From Plicaturopsis crispa FD-325 SS-3 (taxonomy: Eukaryota > Basidiomycota > Agaricomycetes > Amylocorticiales > Amylocorticiaceae), in NCBI GenBank assembly GCA_000827205.1, contig KN832557.1:842461-906460 (forward strand): DNA of 64,000 bases. The letters run 5' to 3'. The notes beneath the pieces were generated by a model. It saw only the letters and a list, made by a program, of their open reading frames with translations. It had not been told where the DNA came from and ran no database searches. Below, piece by piece: positions 34,098 through 46,301 of this stretch. Position 1 is the first letter of the stretch; the number at the start of each line of letters is the position of its first letter. Position numbers and translations under genes: made by a program.

Positions 34098-37000
34098 CAG
34101 CAGACCACACAGTCCTCCTTGAAGCTGAGATTGTACATGGTCTTGTCCACTGTCTTCTCGATCTTCTTCCAGTCCGAGCGCCGTTGAATGAACTCGTACA
34201 CGTCCTAGAATCGCAAGGCGAGAGATCATAAGGTCCGTGTAAACGTGTAAATGAAGACAAGCCACTGACCTCTGGTCGATATGCACCGCCGTACCGCGTA
34301 ACGTCTCGTACAATCTGCGCCAGATCCTTCGCATCCTCCACTACATAGACATGTCCGAGCATCTTGAGGTATGAGAAGTCTTCAGTCACACTTGATACCT
34401 ACAACGAACGGTTAGGGACCGTGCATCTGCCTCGTCGTAACCAAGCCATACCTTCAGGCTCGCGATAAATGCGTAATACGCATTCAAGTCAGCGATTACC
34501 TGGAACCCACCGGTGAGTGAGATGATCTGCCGTTTGATGTGCTTCTGCAAGATCCTGCGTCCAAAACGTCGCGTCAATATCGAACGACAGTACAGAAAGT
34601 GGCGAGGGATAGAGGACGCACGCAATCAACCGTATCCCCACTTCCTGGTAAAATACCTCCAGCACCTCCTTGCTCGTGCTCCCGCGCAGCAGACGACAAT
34701 GCACCTTGAGGCACTCGATCGCACTCGTGCACCCCGCCGTCGGACCCAGCTCGAGCAGGGCATCCGATATGGGATAATACGCGCGCGGAGGCGTCAGTGT
34801 CTGTATGATATGTTCGACCTGCCCGAAGTTCAAATCCTGCATAGGATAGTAGATGACAGACTCGACACACCTGATTCATTAGTACTTCCGTCCCAGCGTT
34901 CAGTCCAGCGGCGACGCTGTCGTCGAGCGCGTTCTCGAACCGCTTCTTTTCGCGCACAACGCCGTTCAGAAAATCGGTCCGGTCAATGTGTGGCGCCTAC
35001 GCAAATTGAGCATCTATGCACGGTGAACAGGGACAGGACCTACCAGCTCCTTGTCGAAATACACTTGCACCATCGACTGGATCGTGTCTCCGATATGCAC
35101 TAGCTCGAAGAACTGCAGTAGAGGAGCTACACTGGTCGCGCCCTCATGTTCCGCGGGCCTGTAAACCGTCATTTGTTCCGTTGCCCTGTTGTTCACGGAT
35201 CAGGATACCGAGAGCGTAGGATATCAACGATGGCGGCGTACTGAGCAAACCCTGGCCCAATATGCCGCTCGCCGACGGCCTGCAACAAAAGTATGAACAA
35301 TTCTTCTATAGTATCGCGGACACGATGCCCATAGTGCCCCGGGTACCCCGCAAATGTCTCCACGCGCTTTAGTGCCTCGCGTGACGCGTGTATAAGCTCC
35401 AGCGCGGTATCGAGAGAGAGGAGCAGCTCGAGCTTCGACGATGTCGACGCCGTAGTCGGCGCGGTACTAGACAACGACGCAGTGGTCGATGAGAGAGATG
35501 CTGCTGCCTATCAGCGACCCCCAGCACGCAGAAGAGTAGAGGTCCTCACATCTGCCCTTCTCCTGCTCGTCCGATCCAGCCTCCTTCTCGTCGTCGTCGG
35601 CGTCCCCGATCTCGAATACCATGCCCTCTTTTTCGAACTCGTTCGAGTAGCCGGCGTTTTGCGTTTGTCCGCCTCCCCATCGTTGTGGGTTGAGCATGGC
35701 GATGCCCTGCGCTGCCGCGGTGCCCCCGGTGGTCAGGGCAGCACCGACAGCCCGTGGAACGATGGTCACCGGCATAAGCAAGACGTCCCTGAACGATGCC
35801 AGGACGTTCCGCTTCATCTGTGCGGGGTTGCGCGACCCGAGAAACGCGGCGGCGGTGGTCGCGGTGTGCTCAGACATCTGTGGGGGCGATGAGTCGTGAA
35901 TGGGCCAACACGAGAGTGAAGACCATGCACCTGCTTCTCCCAGTCGCGACATATGAGCTCGAATGCCTGCTTCACAGACTCGACCTCCTCGTCGAGGTAT
36001 TCGTCCATGTTCAGTTCGAACATTTGGTACCTGAGGAGACCTTTCAGCGATCGTCCTACGAGTTGGGTTGCGGCACGTACACGACATCCTCGGCCTGGGT
36101 GCGGGAGACGGTATCGCCCCCGACTTGTATCACGACGTCGACGATGCGCCACGCCTCGCGGAAGGCGGCAGCGGTCGCCTTGAGATATATCTCATTCGAG
36201 ATCTCGCGCGCCCGCGTCAAAAGCGGGGTTATATACTCGCCGACCTGGCGCGGCTCAGTGCTCGAGATCGAAAGAAAATGCGCGGCGTACATACCACTTC
36301 ATTGGAGACGCGCTCGGCAAAGCCTAGAAGGACTCTGGAGGCGGCGGGGAAGACGCGCACGGCGCGGGCACCGTGCTCGTGAATGGCGCCCATCACATCC
36401 GCCATGAATTCGTCCATGGCATCGAAGTTCAGGTCACCATGCTCCCTGATTCCGACACTTAGCGTCAGCGCACACACGACAGACCACGAGCACGCGCACG
36501 CACGTCACATTGTCCAGGGGCTTCCACTTTCCCTGCTCATAGAATATCTCGCGCTTCTCCGCCCAGACCTTGCCCATCTCCCAGTCGCCCCGCCCGTCCC
36601 ACAGCTCCCAGCTCGACTCCGCCGCCTCCCGCATCGCGTCCTCGTCACCCTTTCCGTCCGCGCCGTCGAATGCGGCGAGGAGATTTGCGTCGAAGCGGTC
36701 CATTGCGGTGCGCAGGGACGCGTGCAGGGTGGGCCATGCGCGCAGCGGCTGTATGCGCGGGGACAGAAAGAGAGACAGAAGGTGGAGTAACTTGGCTTGT
36801 TGGCGCAAGGACGGGGACGCATGCGCGGATAGCGCCGTGAGGATCTGGTGGGGCGGAGATGAGAGTGCCGCAGTACACGGCTTGAGGAGGTTGTGCGCGC
36901 GGATATACATCGAGCGGGGCGAAGCGGGGGAGACGGCGGGCGTCGGGGGCACGTACGAGTCGACGGTACCGCCCACGAAGTCACCCATCTCTGCGCCATA

Positions 37001-37405
37001 GGTTGTGAGCGTGTTCCCAGACGCAAAGTCCCCGAACTCGTCGTCCAGCGACTCGACGGCGAGCGTAGGCGGCGCCGCTGCGCGTATTGACGCTGCTCGG
37101 CCGCGCGTTTTCGTCTCGAGGTCATCGAGAACGCTGGAAAGGTCGTTGGCGGCGACTGCGAAGCTAGACCAGCGCGGTTGCCAGACACGGTCGTCGCGCG
37201 CGAGCTGGGCGGTCGAGCGGCAACATCGAGCGTATGCGGGGAAATCTGGGATAGGCAAATAGGACAAAATGAGGAGATGTAGATCCACTGGGAGACGTCC
37301 TATGAGTGGGACTGCGTTTCTGTTGACGTGAGTGGACTTGGAGAACGGTTTTGAGGAGGATGTGCCGTAGAGTCTTGTGGGCTCGAGCGTTGCGAATTTG
37401 TCCAT
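34098..37405 (-). CDS. RCY1: Recyclin-1-like F-box/Sec10 protein (Rcy1/Pof6 family)
   Basis: A multi-exon gene from ATG 37405 to TGA 34098, roughly 850-900 residues. Near residues 30-75 is an F-box (LPVDLHLLILSYLPIPDFPA, then VWQPRW). A long Sec10-like alpha-helical region follows, with LHRIGLSFA-like helices replaced by stretches such as MVQVYFDKEL, RKRFENALDD-type segments, LEVFYQEVGIRLI, KRQIISLTGGFQVIADLNAY and TEDFSYLKMLGHVYVVEDAK. The last residues are KEDCVVC, a C-terminal CaaX box (CVVC), as known for yeast Rcy1. These proteins pair with Skp1 and act in recycling from endosomes to the Golgi and plasma membrane. F-box plus Sec10 plus CaaX make the assignment strong. An acidic linker near residues 120-150 is likely disordered. 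Confidence 0.9.
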
Positions 37406-37985
37406 GCAAAGGCACGGTATTGGGTAGACTCAGCTCCTGTGGTATAGACAATAGTTCTATATGAACGACGAGATGCTCGCAGGACGCGGTATGGACAGTA
37501 GGAGTGTACAGGCGGTTAAGCCGTATACTGTATCTCGCCGGCAAGCCTGAGCCTGCATCCGTCGGACGATTCAGACTCATGTCACTCACGAGTTGCTCAC
37601 GAGCGTCAAAACACCATAGCCAGTGAATACTCAAACATCATCTATTGGCACCATGCAATAAAGGTATAAATGGGATCCTAGATTCGGTCGGTAAAATGAA
37701 GGGAATATAACACTAGGAAGATGAGGGCACCATAATGAACACAAACAGCACGGTGGTGGTTGGACACGAAAGAAAAGAGGGTAATATATCGTATAAGAAA
37801 CATACCAGAGATCCTGCATATATGAAGGCAAAGAGCGACTAGTGATGAGCACAATCCAATTCCAGGGTTCGGGGCAAAGAAGAGGAGGACGGGAAACGGA
37901 ACACGAGAAAGAGGAAAGGAGGAGAGGAGTAGGATACGCAGAAAAGTACAATACTGTAGGGTAAATTCCGGGGGGGTCGTGTCGT
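37406..37985. other. Intergenic between recyclin-1 and the Ser/Pro-rich gene
   Basis: Carries the recyclin-1 promoter and the 3' end of the gene upstream on the minus strand. The open frames seen here lack coding character. Confidence 0.45.
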
Positions 37986-40882
37986 TTACAGGGCGATGGA
38001 CTGGGGCACCGGCGGCGCGCGCGTGCGCGTCGACGGCGTGCGCATCCGGCTCCCCGCCGTCGGGCTCGTGCTCTTGCGGTACACCATCCCCGCGCCGATC
38101 CGCGGCCGCGGCCTGTTGGGGTCCGCGGCGTACTGCGGGGACGACTGCGGCATCGGGGGCACGGGCGACGGGGGCGCACGCGGGAGGCCGGACGGCCGCG
38201 CAGGACCTGAGGCGATGCGCATGCGCTGCTGGTCGTGGAGGTTCCGATTGTACGTGAGCAGGCGCCCGGGCGCGGGGGGCTGCTCCCCAGGCTGCAGGTT
38301 CGGCGTAGAATGGTGCTGCGACTGCTGGAGCTGGTGATGCGAGCGCGATTGTGGGAGCTTGAGCTGCCGGGGGGTCGACATGGACGGCATCGAGGGCGTT
38401 CTGGGGGTCGTAGGCGCGGTAGTAGGGATGGTCGGCGTTGGCGGGATGTTCATCGAGTGGTTAGCCGTAGCCCCGGCGGAGGATATGGACGACGCAGAAG
38501 AATGAGTCCCCGGTCTCGGGAGACTCGAGCTGGCAGTGCTACGCGCATTCGACCTAAGGCTAAGGCCAGACGGGTATCGCGGTATTGGCGGAAGTCCCTT
38601 TTCGATGTCACGCTGTCGTCTCGGAGGTAAATCTACAGGCGTTGACGGCATCGACAAGCTATGCGTTGATGTCGTCGATGAATCGCCTCTTGCATCAGAC
38701 TCTGCGAACCAGAAATGAGTTAGCCGATGGGTGTTTATGATCGGGCAAAGAACTGAGACGAACGGAAGCTGCTGCTAGCACTGATATATCCGGGCTCAGA
38801 CCGCTTATGTGGGAGAGATGCGCGGGGCACGAGTGCAGCTGCCGTACGGCGTGGAACCGGTTCACCACTGAATGACCGGGAGAGCGGGTGCACGCCGCCG
38901 ACTGATGCAGCGGACGCTTTGCGTGAAAGGTTGAGCGACGAGATGCGCCGCGTCAACGGCGACGGCGCGTCCTCATCTTCGCTGTGGGACCGAACATCGA
39001 TTAGCACAAGCAGTATAGACCAGGACAGGACGACAAACCTGTCGCTCCACCCGAGGCCGGTGGTCAATCCCATACCAGCCTTCAATAGCTTCCCGTCACG
39101 GTGACGGACACGTCTTCTCGGCGTGTCTCGGTCATCCTTGAATACACCAGACTTTGTCATTACCGATCCGACTACCAACACTTTGCGTGAGTAAAGCGGA
39201 AACGAATACAGCGAGAGACGAGCATACCAGTAGAATTTACAGACAGCATACTGCCGGGACGCGCGTCCGGGGATGACGGCGTCATTGGAGACGTCGCGCG
39301 CGAGGAGCCTGGTAATAGCTTCGAGTTGGGTGATAGCAAGCCATGTCTCAACATCAAGTGCCTAGAAACATTGAACAGAGTCAGCGCGCACTCAACGTCA
39401 ACACATGGGAGCCTACACTCACGGAAGCGGCGTATGCAGATCCAGACTCGAATCCGAGTCGCTCCCATCATCCTCGCAGACTTCAAGCGTCCCCGCACCC
39501 TTCTCCCCGTCCTCCAACGGCACACCATAATCCGACACAAATCGCCCCTCTTCCCAGTTCTCATTGCGCATATACGCAAGTAGCACGGGCGACTCCGCAC
39601 GCCCCCGGCCACCAGGCGGCCGCGAGACGCGCACGCTGATCCCGCTGTCCGGTCTTGACACCCCCTCGCTCACGCGCCGCCGCATGCTCGTGCGCGGTCT
39701 TGAGCGCGAGCGCGAGCCCGGCGTCGAGGACGTCCGGCGCGGGCGCGGCGTCGTCGCCAAAATCGTGCTGATGTCCGGGCTGTCCGGCCTCGGTGCCGGC
39801 GTCTTGGGCGCGGGACCGGGACTGGGTTGGTACTTGTGCGACGTGGGCAGCGGCGGCACGGCAGGTGCGGGGGACGAAGAGTTGGACGGGGACAGCGATG
39901 AGCGCGCGCGGGATGCGGGGCTGGTGCTGCGCGCGCGGAGGATGCGCTTGTGCATCTCGCTGCGGGAGCGCGAGGCGCGCATGGCGCGGTGCAGCTCCAG
40001 GGCGTCAAGGTCGTGGTTGATTTCGTTATCTTGGTCTGGCGGGAGGTCGCCCATGTCGATCGACGCGAGGGATTCGTCGCTCTCGCGGACGGGGAAGACG
40101 ACCGGCGCGTGCTCGTGCGCGGTCTCGTCGTCGGATAGGGGCACTGGGGAGGAGCTGAGGCTTATCTCGCCGATATCGACGGTCGTTAGGTCTGCGGGGT
40201 CTTCTTCGGAGATGGAATAGGTCATGGCAGGGGACGAAGGTGAACGTGGGAAGGCAACTGTCGCGGGGGCGGACAGCGAACCGCTACTCGGGGAAGATGA
40301 TGTGTAAGACCCGCCGGTTGACGTGTAGGATCCCACATTCGAGGTAAATGAGCCGGCGTTCGATGAGGCTATAGAGCGCACTGAGCGACCAGAGGCAACG
40401 GACATGCGTCTTCCAGCACTATTGCCTGAGCATTGACCTGTCATCGAGGCACCTCCAGAGAGAGACGAGCGAGGCGACGAGTTGGAGTATACAGAAGGAC
40501 ATGATCTACTAGATTTGACGGAGGAGTTCAGGAAGAGCAAGGTTTCCTGTTCAGAGATAGGTGAGGGCCCAGGGACGGGCGGAAGGGGTGCAGCCGGGGG
40601 ACGCGAGGGCGGCGGGTTGTTGGATGAGATGGACGTAAATGAAGCTGCCGATGGCGGTCTACCAGATGCTGCTGAGGGCGGCCTTCCAGATGCTGCTGAA
40701 GATGGCCTAGCGTATACCGCCGACGGAGAGTTGAAAGCAGACGGCGGTGCAGGATGAGGTGGTATGTGGGTTGGCGGGACCGGAAATGCCTCGAGTAGCA
40801 AAGGAACTGGTGTCCGCCTCGGGCTGTGAGAATGGGACGATGGCGGTCGGTTCGGGGGCGGCATCAACGTTGTATGCGACAT
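37986..40882 (-). CDS. Large Ser/Pro-rich protein of unknown function
   Basis: Starts at ATG 40882 (MSHTTLMPPPNRPP) and ends at 37986 (APPVPQSIAL); about 880 residues in about five exons. Exon 1 alone gives about 485 codons. The chain is dominated by Ser, Pro, Arg and Thr with many SP/TP and RS sites. A short in-frame tandem repeat, SGRPPSAA about three times, lies near residues 50-70. Two parts stand out as conserved-looking: an acidic SISEEDPADLTTVDIGEISL stretch, and after the third intron KLLKAGMGLTTGLGWSDSED followed by EDAPSPLTRRISSLNLSRKA. The style is that of a fungal scaffold or polarity protein regulated by phosphorylation, but I cannot name it. Exon joints in the middle (39.1-39.4 kb) are less certain than the ends. 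Confidence 0.65.
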
Positions 40883-42563
40883 CTGTAGACAGTTAGCATG
40901 TCTGAGAACGGCGCTGCGAGCATCGAGTGAGCGACGCACCTTAGGTATCTACTTTGTGTACAGCTGGGATGGCAACCAACGCTCGGCGTGAGCTCGACTC
41001 GTTCGTTCTACAACTCTGCACGTCCTGCCGGAAAGTCGAACGCTACGACGTCAACCAGGTGTAGCGGCGCAGCCGCAGAGGAGTATCGGATTGTGCGCGC
41101 GCACGGTGACTGTCAAGAGGAAAAGAAAAGAGTCAGGACCATGGCGAATGTTTCTCCCATTGTGAAGCAGGTGGCCAACCTGATTTCCTGCTAAAGAGAC
41201 CGCGACGTTGAACACACCCACGATCACCGCTCTGCTAATTTCCCGTTCCTCGTTCTGTCGTCCGTCGTCAAGATATGCAGCCAGCAACAGCGAAACCGCA
41301 GCAGATTTGTCGAGCAGAGTATTCCGACGAGCGGTCGAAGCGCAGCGTCGGTGGCAACTTTTTCTAGCACAGGGCGGCTTTTACTTATTTCCTCAATGGT
41401 TCACGTGGGTTCATTTTCCTTCCAATTTCCTCCGCCGTTCTCGTTATCCTGATTTCTCCTCGTCCGGCGGCGGTGTCTCTCAACCTCGCTACATCAACGC
41501 AGGACCAGTGCATTCGACGTCGTTCTCTACATTTCCTGCCACTTTGTCTTTTGTCTCTCGGTGTTTCGGGCACTGCAGCACCATCTCATCTCGCCCGAGC
41601 CTGTTGGAACGGAATGATGGCCAAGTGCTGGTTTGATCAGCTCTCGATGCCCTGAAGGTCTGCATTTCCCCAGGTTCTGTCAAGCCACTGGCCCAAGTCT
41701 GAGCAACATCGGCCAAGCTCCGGACGCGGACGTCAGCACCTCGCTAGGACTTATATATATAGTAGGTGCGTGCGTGGAGCACGCCCACCACTGTGCACCC
41801 GCATGCCCGACTCCGCGCGACACCCCCATGGGCGATGAAGTACATCACGGCGCATCCCGTAGTGCTGCACGATCTGCAAATCACAGTTCGTGGATAGGCC
41901 CATCGGCGTGGAAGTGTTGGCGTGTGCATCTCTCCAAACGCGTGAGTCCTTACACTAGCCTTTCCGGACGTCACAATCCCATCACAATTTCGACGGGAAT
42001 TACTCCTGATAATGTTGGGGCAGCAGGGATCGATGTGCTCGAGGATCCATGCAGTGCGCGATGGCACTCCGTCGATCCCTTTTGCGGCGCTCGTCCGTCC
42101 ATAGGCGCGCGTTGGCCTTCTGCCATTGATCTTCAAACGTGCGTCATCGGAAATTAGAGGCTCATTAGATGTCCCCATTCAATGCGCGCCGTATTCCGAT
42201 CATGGAGGAGGCCCGTTGTACCTATCCACTCCGTTGTATCTATTGCACGAGGCTATGAATCAATGTTATGGCAATCACCGCGACGATATCATTGAGTAGA
42301 TGAGTGCACAAGTTCACATGCACACCATATTGACACCATATCTGATAGCGTCTTCGTTGGAACATGCACGGGTATACAGTTACTGGGAGTGGCCGGTACC
42401 AGTAACTCGATGGATGTCCTACGGTCTCCATTCCTCTTCGTGTTCTTGCATTCGTTCCGCTCACCCCCCTTCGAGGGGGTGAAGTCAACTTGTCATGCGC
42501 ACCTTGTGGTATGGGTCGAGTAACCTCCGCTCGGTCTATTGCTCACCAGACAAAGGTTAATAT
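40883..42563. other. Intergenic, no protein gene recognised
   Basis: About 1.7 kb upstream of the Ser/Pro-rich gene. The frames present are short or lack protein-like composition. The only confident feature nearby is the tRNA that starts at 42564. Confidence 0.45.
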
Positions 42564-42666
42564 GGGCTGATGGTGTAGTTGGTTATCACGCTCGCTTAGC
42601 ATATTATGTAATTCTGATTACGTAATCCGATGCGAGAGGTGCTGGGTTCAATTCCCAGTTAGTCCA
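42564..42666 (+). tRNA. tRNA-Ala(AGC) with an intron
   Basis: Folds as a cloverleaf. The acceptor stem GGGCTGA pairs with TTAGTCC (two G-U pairs) with discriminator A. The D-arm GGTGTAGTTGGTTATCAC follows. The anticodon stem CTCGC/GCGAG holds the loop TTAGCA-T with anticodon AGC at 42598-42600, hence alanine. The T-arm is CTGGG-TTCAATT-CCCAG. An intron of 29 nt (42602-42630) sits one base after the anticodon, the standard position, and contains a near-palindrome. A T5 run (about 42670-42674) just downstream fits Pol III termination. Yeast tRNA-Ala has no intron, so the intron is notable. Confidence 0.92.
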
Positions 42667-42993
42667 TATCTTTTTGCCTATGGCATGCACAGTTACTTAA
42701 GTGAGAGGGATGAGGAGGGGGAGGGGGAGGGGAGGAGGAGGACACCCGCACAGAACTACCAGATCTCAGAATAGATTCTTATATAGACAAGCACATCTGC
42801 TCTACAATGATACAAAGGTGCATCATATCTGTAGAGTTTTTAGCCTTAGTGACATGCTCACTGTGTCCCCAACTTCCATAATGAAGGCTACATGGTAGTG
42901 CGTAATATATCAGAGTATATAGAACAAGATAAGCAGAGTAAGACTAGTCCAAATTACTGCCATACCAAGATGAAGATGTCTAGGTGGTGAGTA
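42667..42993. other. Spacer after the tRNA with a G-rich tract
   Basis: Contains the T-run terminator of the tRNA and, at about 42707-42732, four runs of three or more G separated by short loops (a possible G-quadruplex). No gene recognised. Confidence 0.5.
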
Positions 42994-45923
42994 CTAATCA
43001 CTATCACTATCCACTTCAACCTGTTGAGGAGACGGTAGACCCACATATGAGCAGGAAACAATCTAGATACAATGACCACACTTACCACATCTGCAATCTT
43101 CCCCTTTGCTTTTGAGGCTGCAGCCCGCGTCGATGTGCGGCCCTTGGGTGCAAAGCTCAGGGTAGCCTGCTTTGCACTACTGCTAGCAGCTTTCTTAGCA
43201 GGTGCCTTCTTCACAGGTTGGCTGGTGGAAGATGCTATGAGATATCTAGTATAACTTGATACAATGAAGACATACCTCAGAACAGCTGCCCTGTTTGTTC
43301 TCTTCTTAGGTGCAGGTTCCACCTCACTCACCACCTCCTCTTCATCTTCCTCTTCAGAATCACTCTACCAAAATATGCAGTAAGTCAATGGTGAAAACAA
43401 TACTTGGAATTGTCCACTCACCTTGACTTTCTTCCCCTTCCCCTTAGCAGCCGGCTTCTTCTTAGGCGGTGCCTTTTTAGGTGCAGCCTTGCTAGCAGCA
43501 GCTTTCTTCTTGGGCGGTGGTTCATCCGAGTCTAAGGCCTCGAAGTCAGAACCACCAGGCCCAGCATCAACATCCATCATCATGGAGTCTACTGAAGCAG
43601 CATCCGAATCAGACGCGGCAGCCTTCGCTTTACCCTTTATCCAAGAGTTAGATTCAATCCAAATGGTGGTGCAGATATGTCAAAGACTCACCTTGGCCTT
43701 TGCTGACTTCCCTGTCTTGGCCCTTGCGATGTACTCTTTCTCCTGCTGCTCCTTTGCTCTCACAAGCTGGAAGAACATGTAAGTCAATTGAGCCAGCATG
43801 TCATTCCGAACACATACCGCATCCTCGAGCTCCTCCTCATCGACCTCTCCATTCGCCTGCACGCCCTTCATAAGCGACTTCAACGCCCCGCTCACATGCC
43901 TACCCCCACTCATCAGTAGTATCCGCACATCACCACCAACATCCGCACTCACGTCTGAATCGCATGCGGATCATCCTTCTCCACAAACATCTGAATCGCA
44001 TCGCTCATCCCCGTCTCGCCCAGCAGCTGCAATTCCTGCGCAGCAAGATATTCCCGTACGAGCGTCTGCACGCGCAACCGCGTGAGCTTCTCCGCGGGGT
44101 CGTCGATGCTCAGCTCCGGCTCGTCTATGGCCACCTTTGAGGTGCGCCCAGCGGAGGATTTTTTGGAGCGGTGGAAGACGAGGACGTCGCGCGGGTTGGC
44201 GATTTTGCCTTGGAATTCCTGCCCGAAGCGGATGGGGTTGGACATTTCGCTGACGCCGGTGGTGTCGACCTGGTGTCATGGGTATTGATTAGGACGGCGC
44301 GGCTGTGTTATGGGGTGAGAGAGGGAGGGAATGGACGGACCTTTAGGCGGATGAGAGGTAGCATGGGCTCGAGAGGGTCGTCGCCGTCCTCTACGGCCTT
44401 GGCGTTGCGCTCCTCCCATTGTGCGTTGGCTTGCTCGATCAATGCGTTGACCTGTTCACTCGGTCAGCGACCTCGAACAGCCCAAGTCCGCTTGGTGTAC
44501 CTTGCCCTTCAAGAACTTCGCGATTTCCATTTGATCGCCGATGTCGAAGCCTTCCTCCTCGGCGACTTCGCTCATGACGATCTCCTCGATCACAAACGGA
44601 CGCACAGTCCGCAGTGGTATCGGCGTAAGTTCGAATTCCTTGTCATGTATCTGGACTAGGGCGACGTGCCTACAAAGCATCAGTTGACGTAGTAGATACA
44701 AGGGAGCGCAGGAGGTGTACTTCTCTAACGCCTCCCCGTCGGCGAGGGAGGTGGCCACAGACGATCCGGGTTGACTGATAAAATATCGTTTGCCTGCCAC
44801 AGGCTCTGGGATGATCCGGCAGTCGTGCTCGTGGCCCCATATAACGAGGTCCACGCTATCGTCGAACATGCCCTCCGGTACGGACTCCTGCGGGCCATGT
44901 TTTACACTTGCAAAACCCTGAATCAGCACGCGCTTCACCAAAACACATACGTGACATCGTACCGATTTTGGTGTAGAAGGAGTATGTTGAACCAATCATC
45001 CTTGTCGCGGGGCATGAACATCCGTACGCGGTTGCTCCTCAGCTCGAAATGCATGCGCTGGTCTTTCACGTTCCCGACGCCGTATAAGCCCAGTTTCGTG
45101 TTCCCCTTGCGCAGGAGCACTGGGCGTATGGCGATGCCGGTGTTGTGCGCTTCTGCGTCCTGCACGGGCAAATCGAATTTGCCCATGTAGTTCATGAGGC
45201 CAGAGACGGACAGCACGTCGAGAGCGCATAGTGCACCCTCCTGTGCACGGAGAGAGGTGAGACATGCGGGGATGCGGCGGGGCAAAAGAGGGATCTCACC
45301 GGTCCAGCACCTTGTGGATCATCATGGTTTCCGTGTATCGAAAAGACGGGTATGCCGACGTTCAAATTTGGGTCTTCATAGTTGATTGCGGGGAACCTGG
45401 GCTCAAGGGTAAGCTGGCACAAAGAGGCACTTCGTGTCTGGGCTACTCACGAGAAGCCATCTGCTTTTCCCTCGTCCGGATCACTGAGCAGCTCGATCTG
45501 AACGGGCCTGTCCCCCATTGTGTACTCGCGTAGAAGTGCCATGACCTGGTAGAGACAATCTCGGGACGGCCTATTTTCGTGGAAAAGATCTCCGGCGAGC
45601 AGTATGAAGTCGACCTGCGGCAAATGATGTCAGAAGCGCAGAGAGTACGCGAGATTGCACAAAGACAGGCCATAACTCACGTCGTGTTTGACGGCCAACT
45701 GAAGAATCTCCCGAAATGTGTTTATGGAGTCCTGGCCTCGAATTGGATCGCGCTCGTTGTAGCCAATATGGTTGTCGGTGGCGAGCATGATACGTATCGT
45801 GTCGTTGGCGACTGTAACGTCCTCTAAATAAGCGACCAGGGCCTCGTCAGACGTCGTCGAAATTCACTGACATCCATTGTGAATTGTAGGCGGGGGCGCG
45901 TGCTCGTTCTCCTCGTCGGACAT
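42994..45923 (-). CDS. MRE11: Double-strand-break repair nuclease MRE11
   Basis: A multi-exon gene, about 700 residues. The phosphoesterase motifs appear in order: [41 protein letters not shown], and [11 protein letters not shown], followed by the Mre11 DNA-binding/capping region ([17 protein letters not shown]). The C-terminal third is low-complexity and basic ([10 protein letters not shown]-type repeats, [13 protein letters not shown]) with an acidic patch, and ends VVEVDSDSD before the TAG at 42994-42996. It works with Rad50 and Nbs1/Xrs2 in end resection and checkpoint signalling. The start is uncertain: the ATG at 45923 ([12 protein letters not shown]) gives an in-frame stop across the first obvious splice, whereas the ATG at 45877 can be spliced to give [15 protein letters not shown]. 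Boundaries at the 5' end should be read with that caution. Confidence 0.9.
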
Positions 45924-46301
45924 AGTGCGCTGCTAGTCAAAAAACCAAGACTTGTTAGATGCACGTAGTCGAAACGACAGAGCTCGAGGAAGACAGAGAC
46001 AAAACACGCCAGCTTTGACGCGACCGCGTTTCCTTGACCATCACGTGGCTGTGCTTACTGGACGGCAGCAGCACTTTCGTCCGTTGGCGTTTCAACTTTT
46101 CCGTATTGGCCTGCAGGACCCTCCCATTCCGCCTCTCGCATGTGTCTTTCTTCGACGTAAACTTATCCTTCGCAGTCAAGCAGCGCGTTCCCGGCGGTCT
46201 TTTCCCTATATCTCTACCATAAATATCTCAATCCGAAGCTCGCTCGACTACACCGACTGCGGACGATACATAGACATTGACACGACAGAAACATCCACGA
46301 T
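45924..46301. promoter_or_regulatory. Divergent promoter between MRE11 and the transporter gene
   Basis: About 380 bases separate the two divergent starts. No specific motif was identified by eye. Confidence 0.5.

Noticed and set aside
35482-36407. Several plus-strand frames over the recyclin-1 gene
   Set aside because: They mirror the coding strand of recyclin-1 and are rich in Arg/Ala as reverse-frame shadows are.
39564-40220. 218-codon plus-strand frame over the Ser/Pro-rich gene
   Set aside because: Reverse shadow of a low-complexity coding exon; no independent start context or homology.
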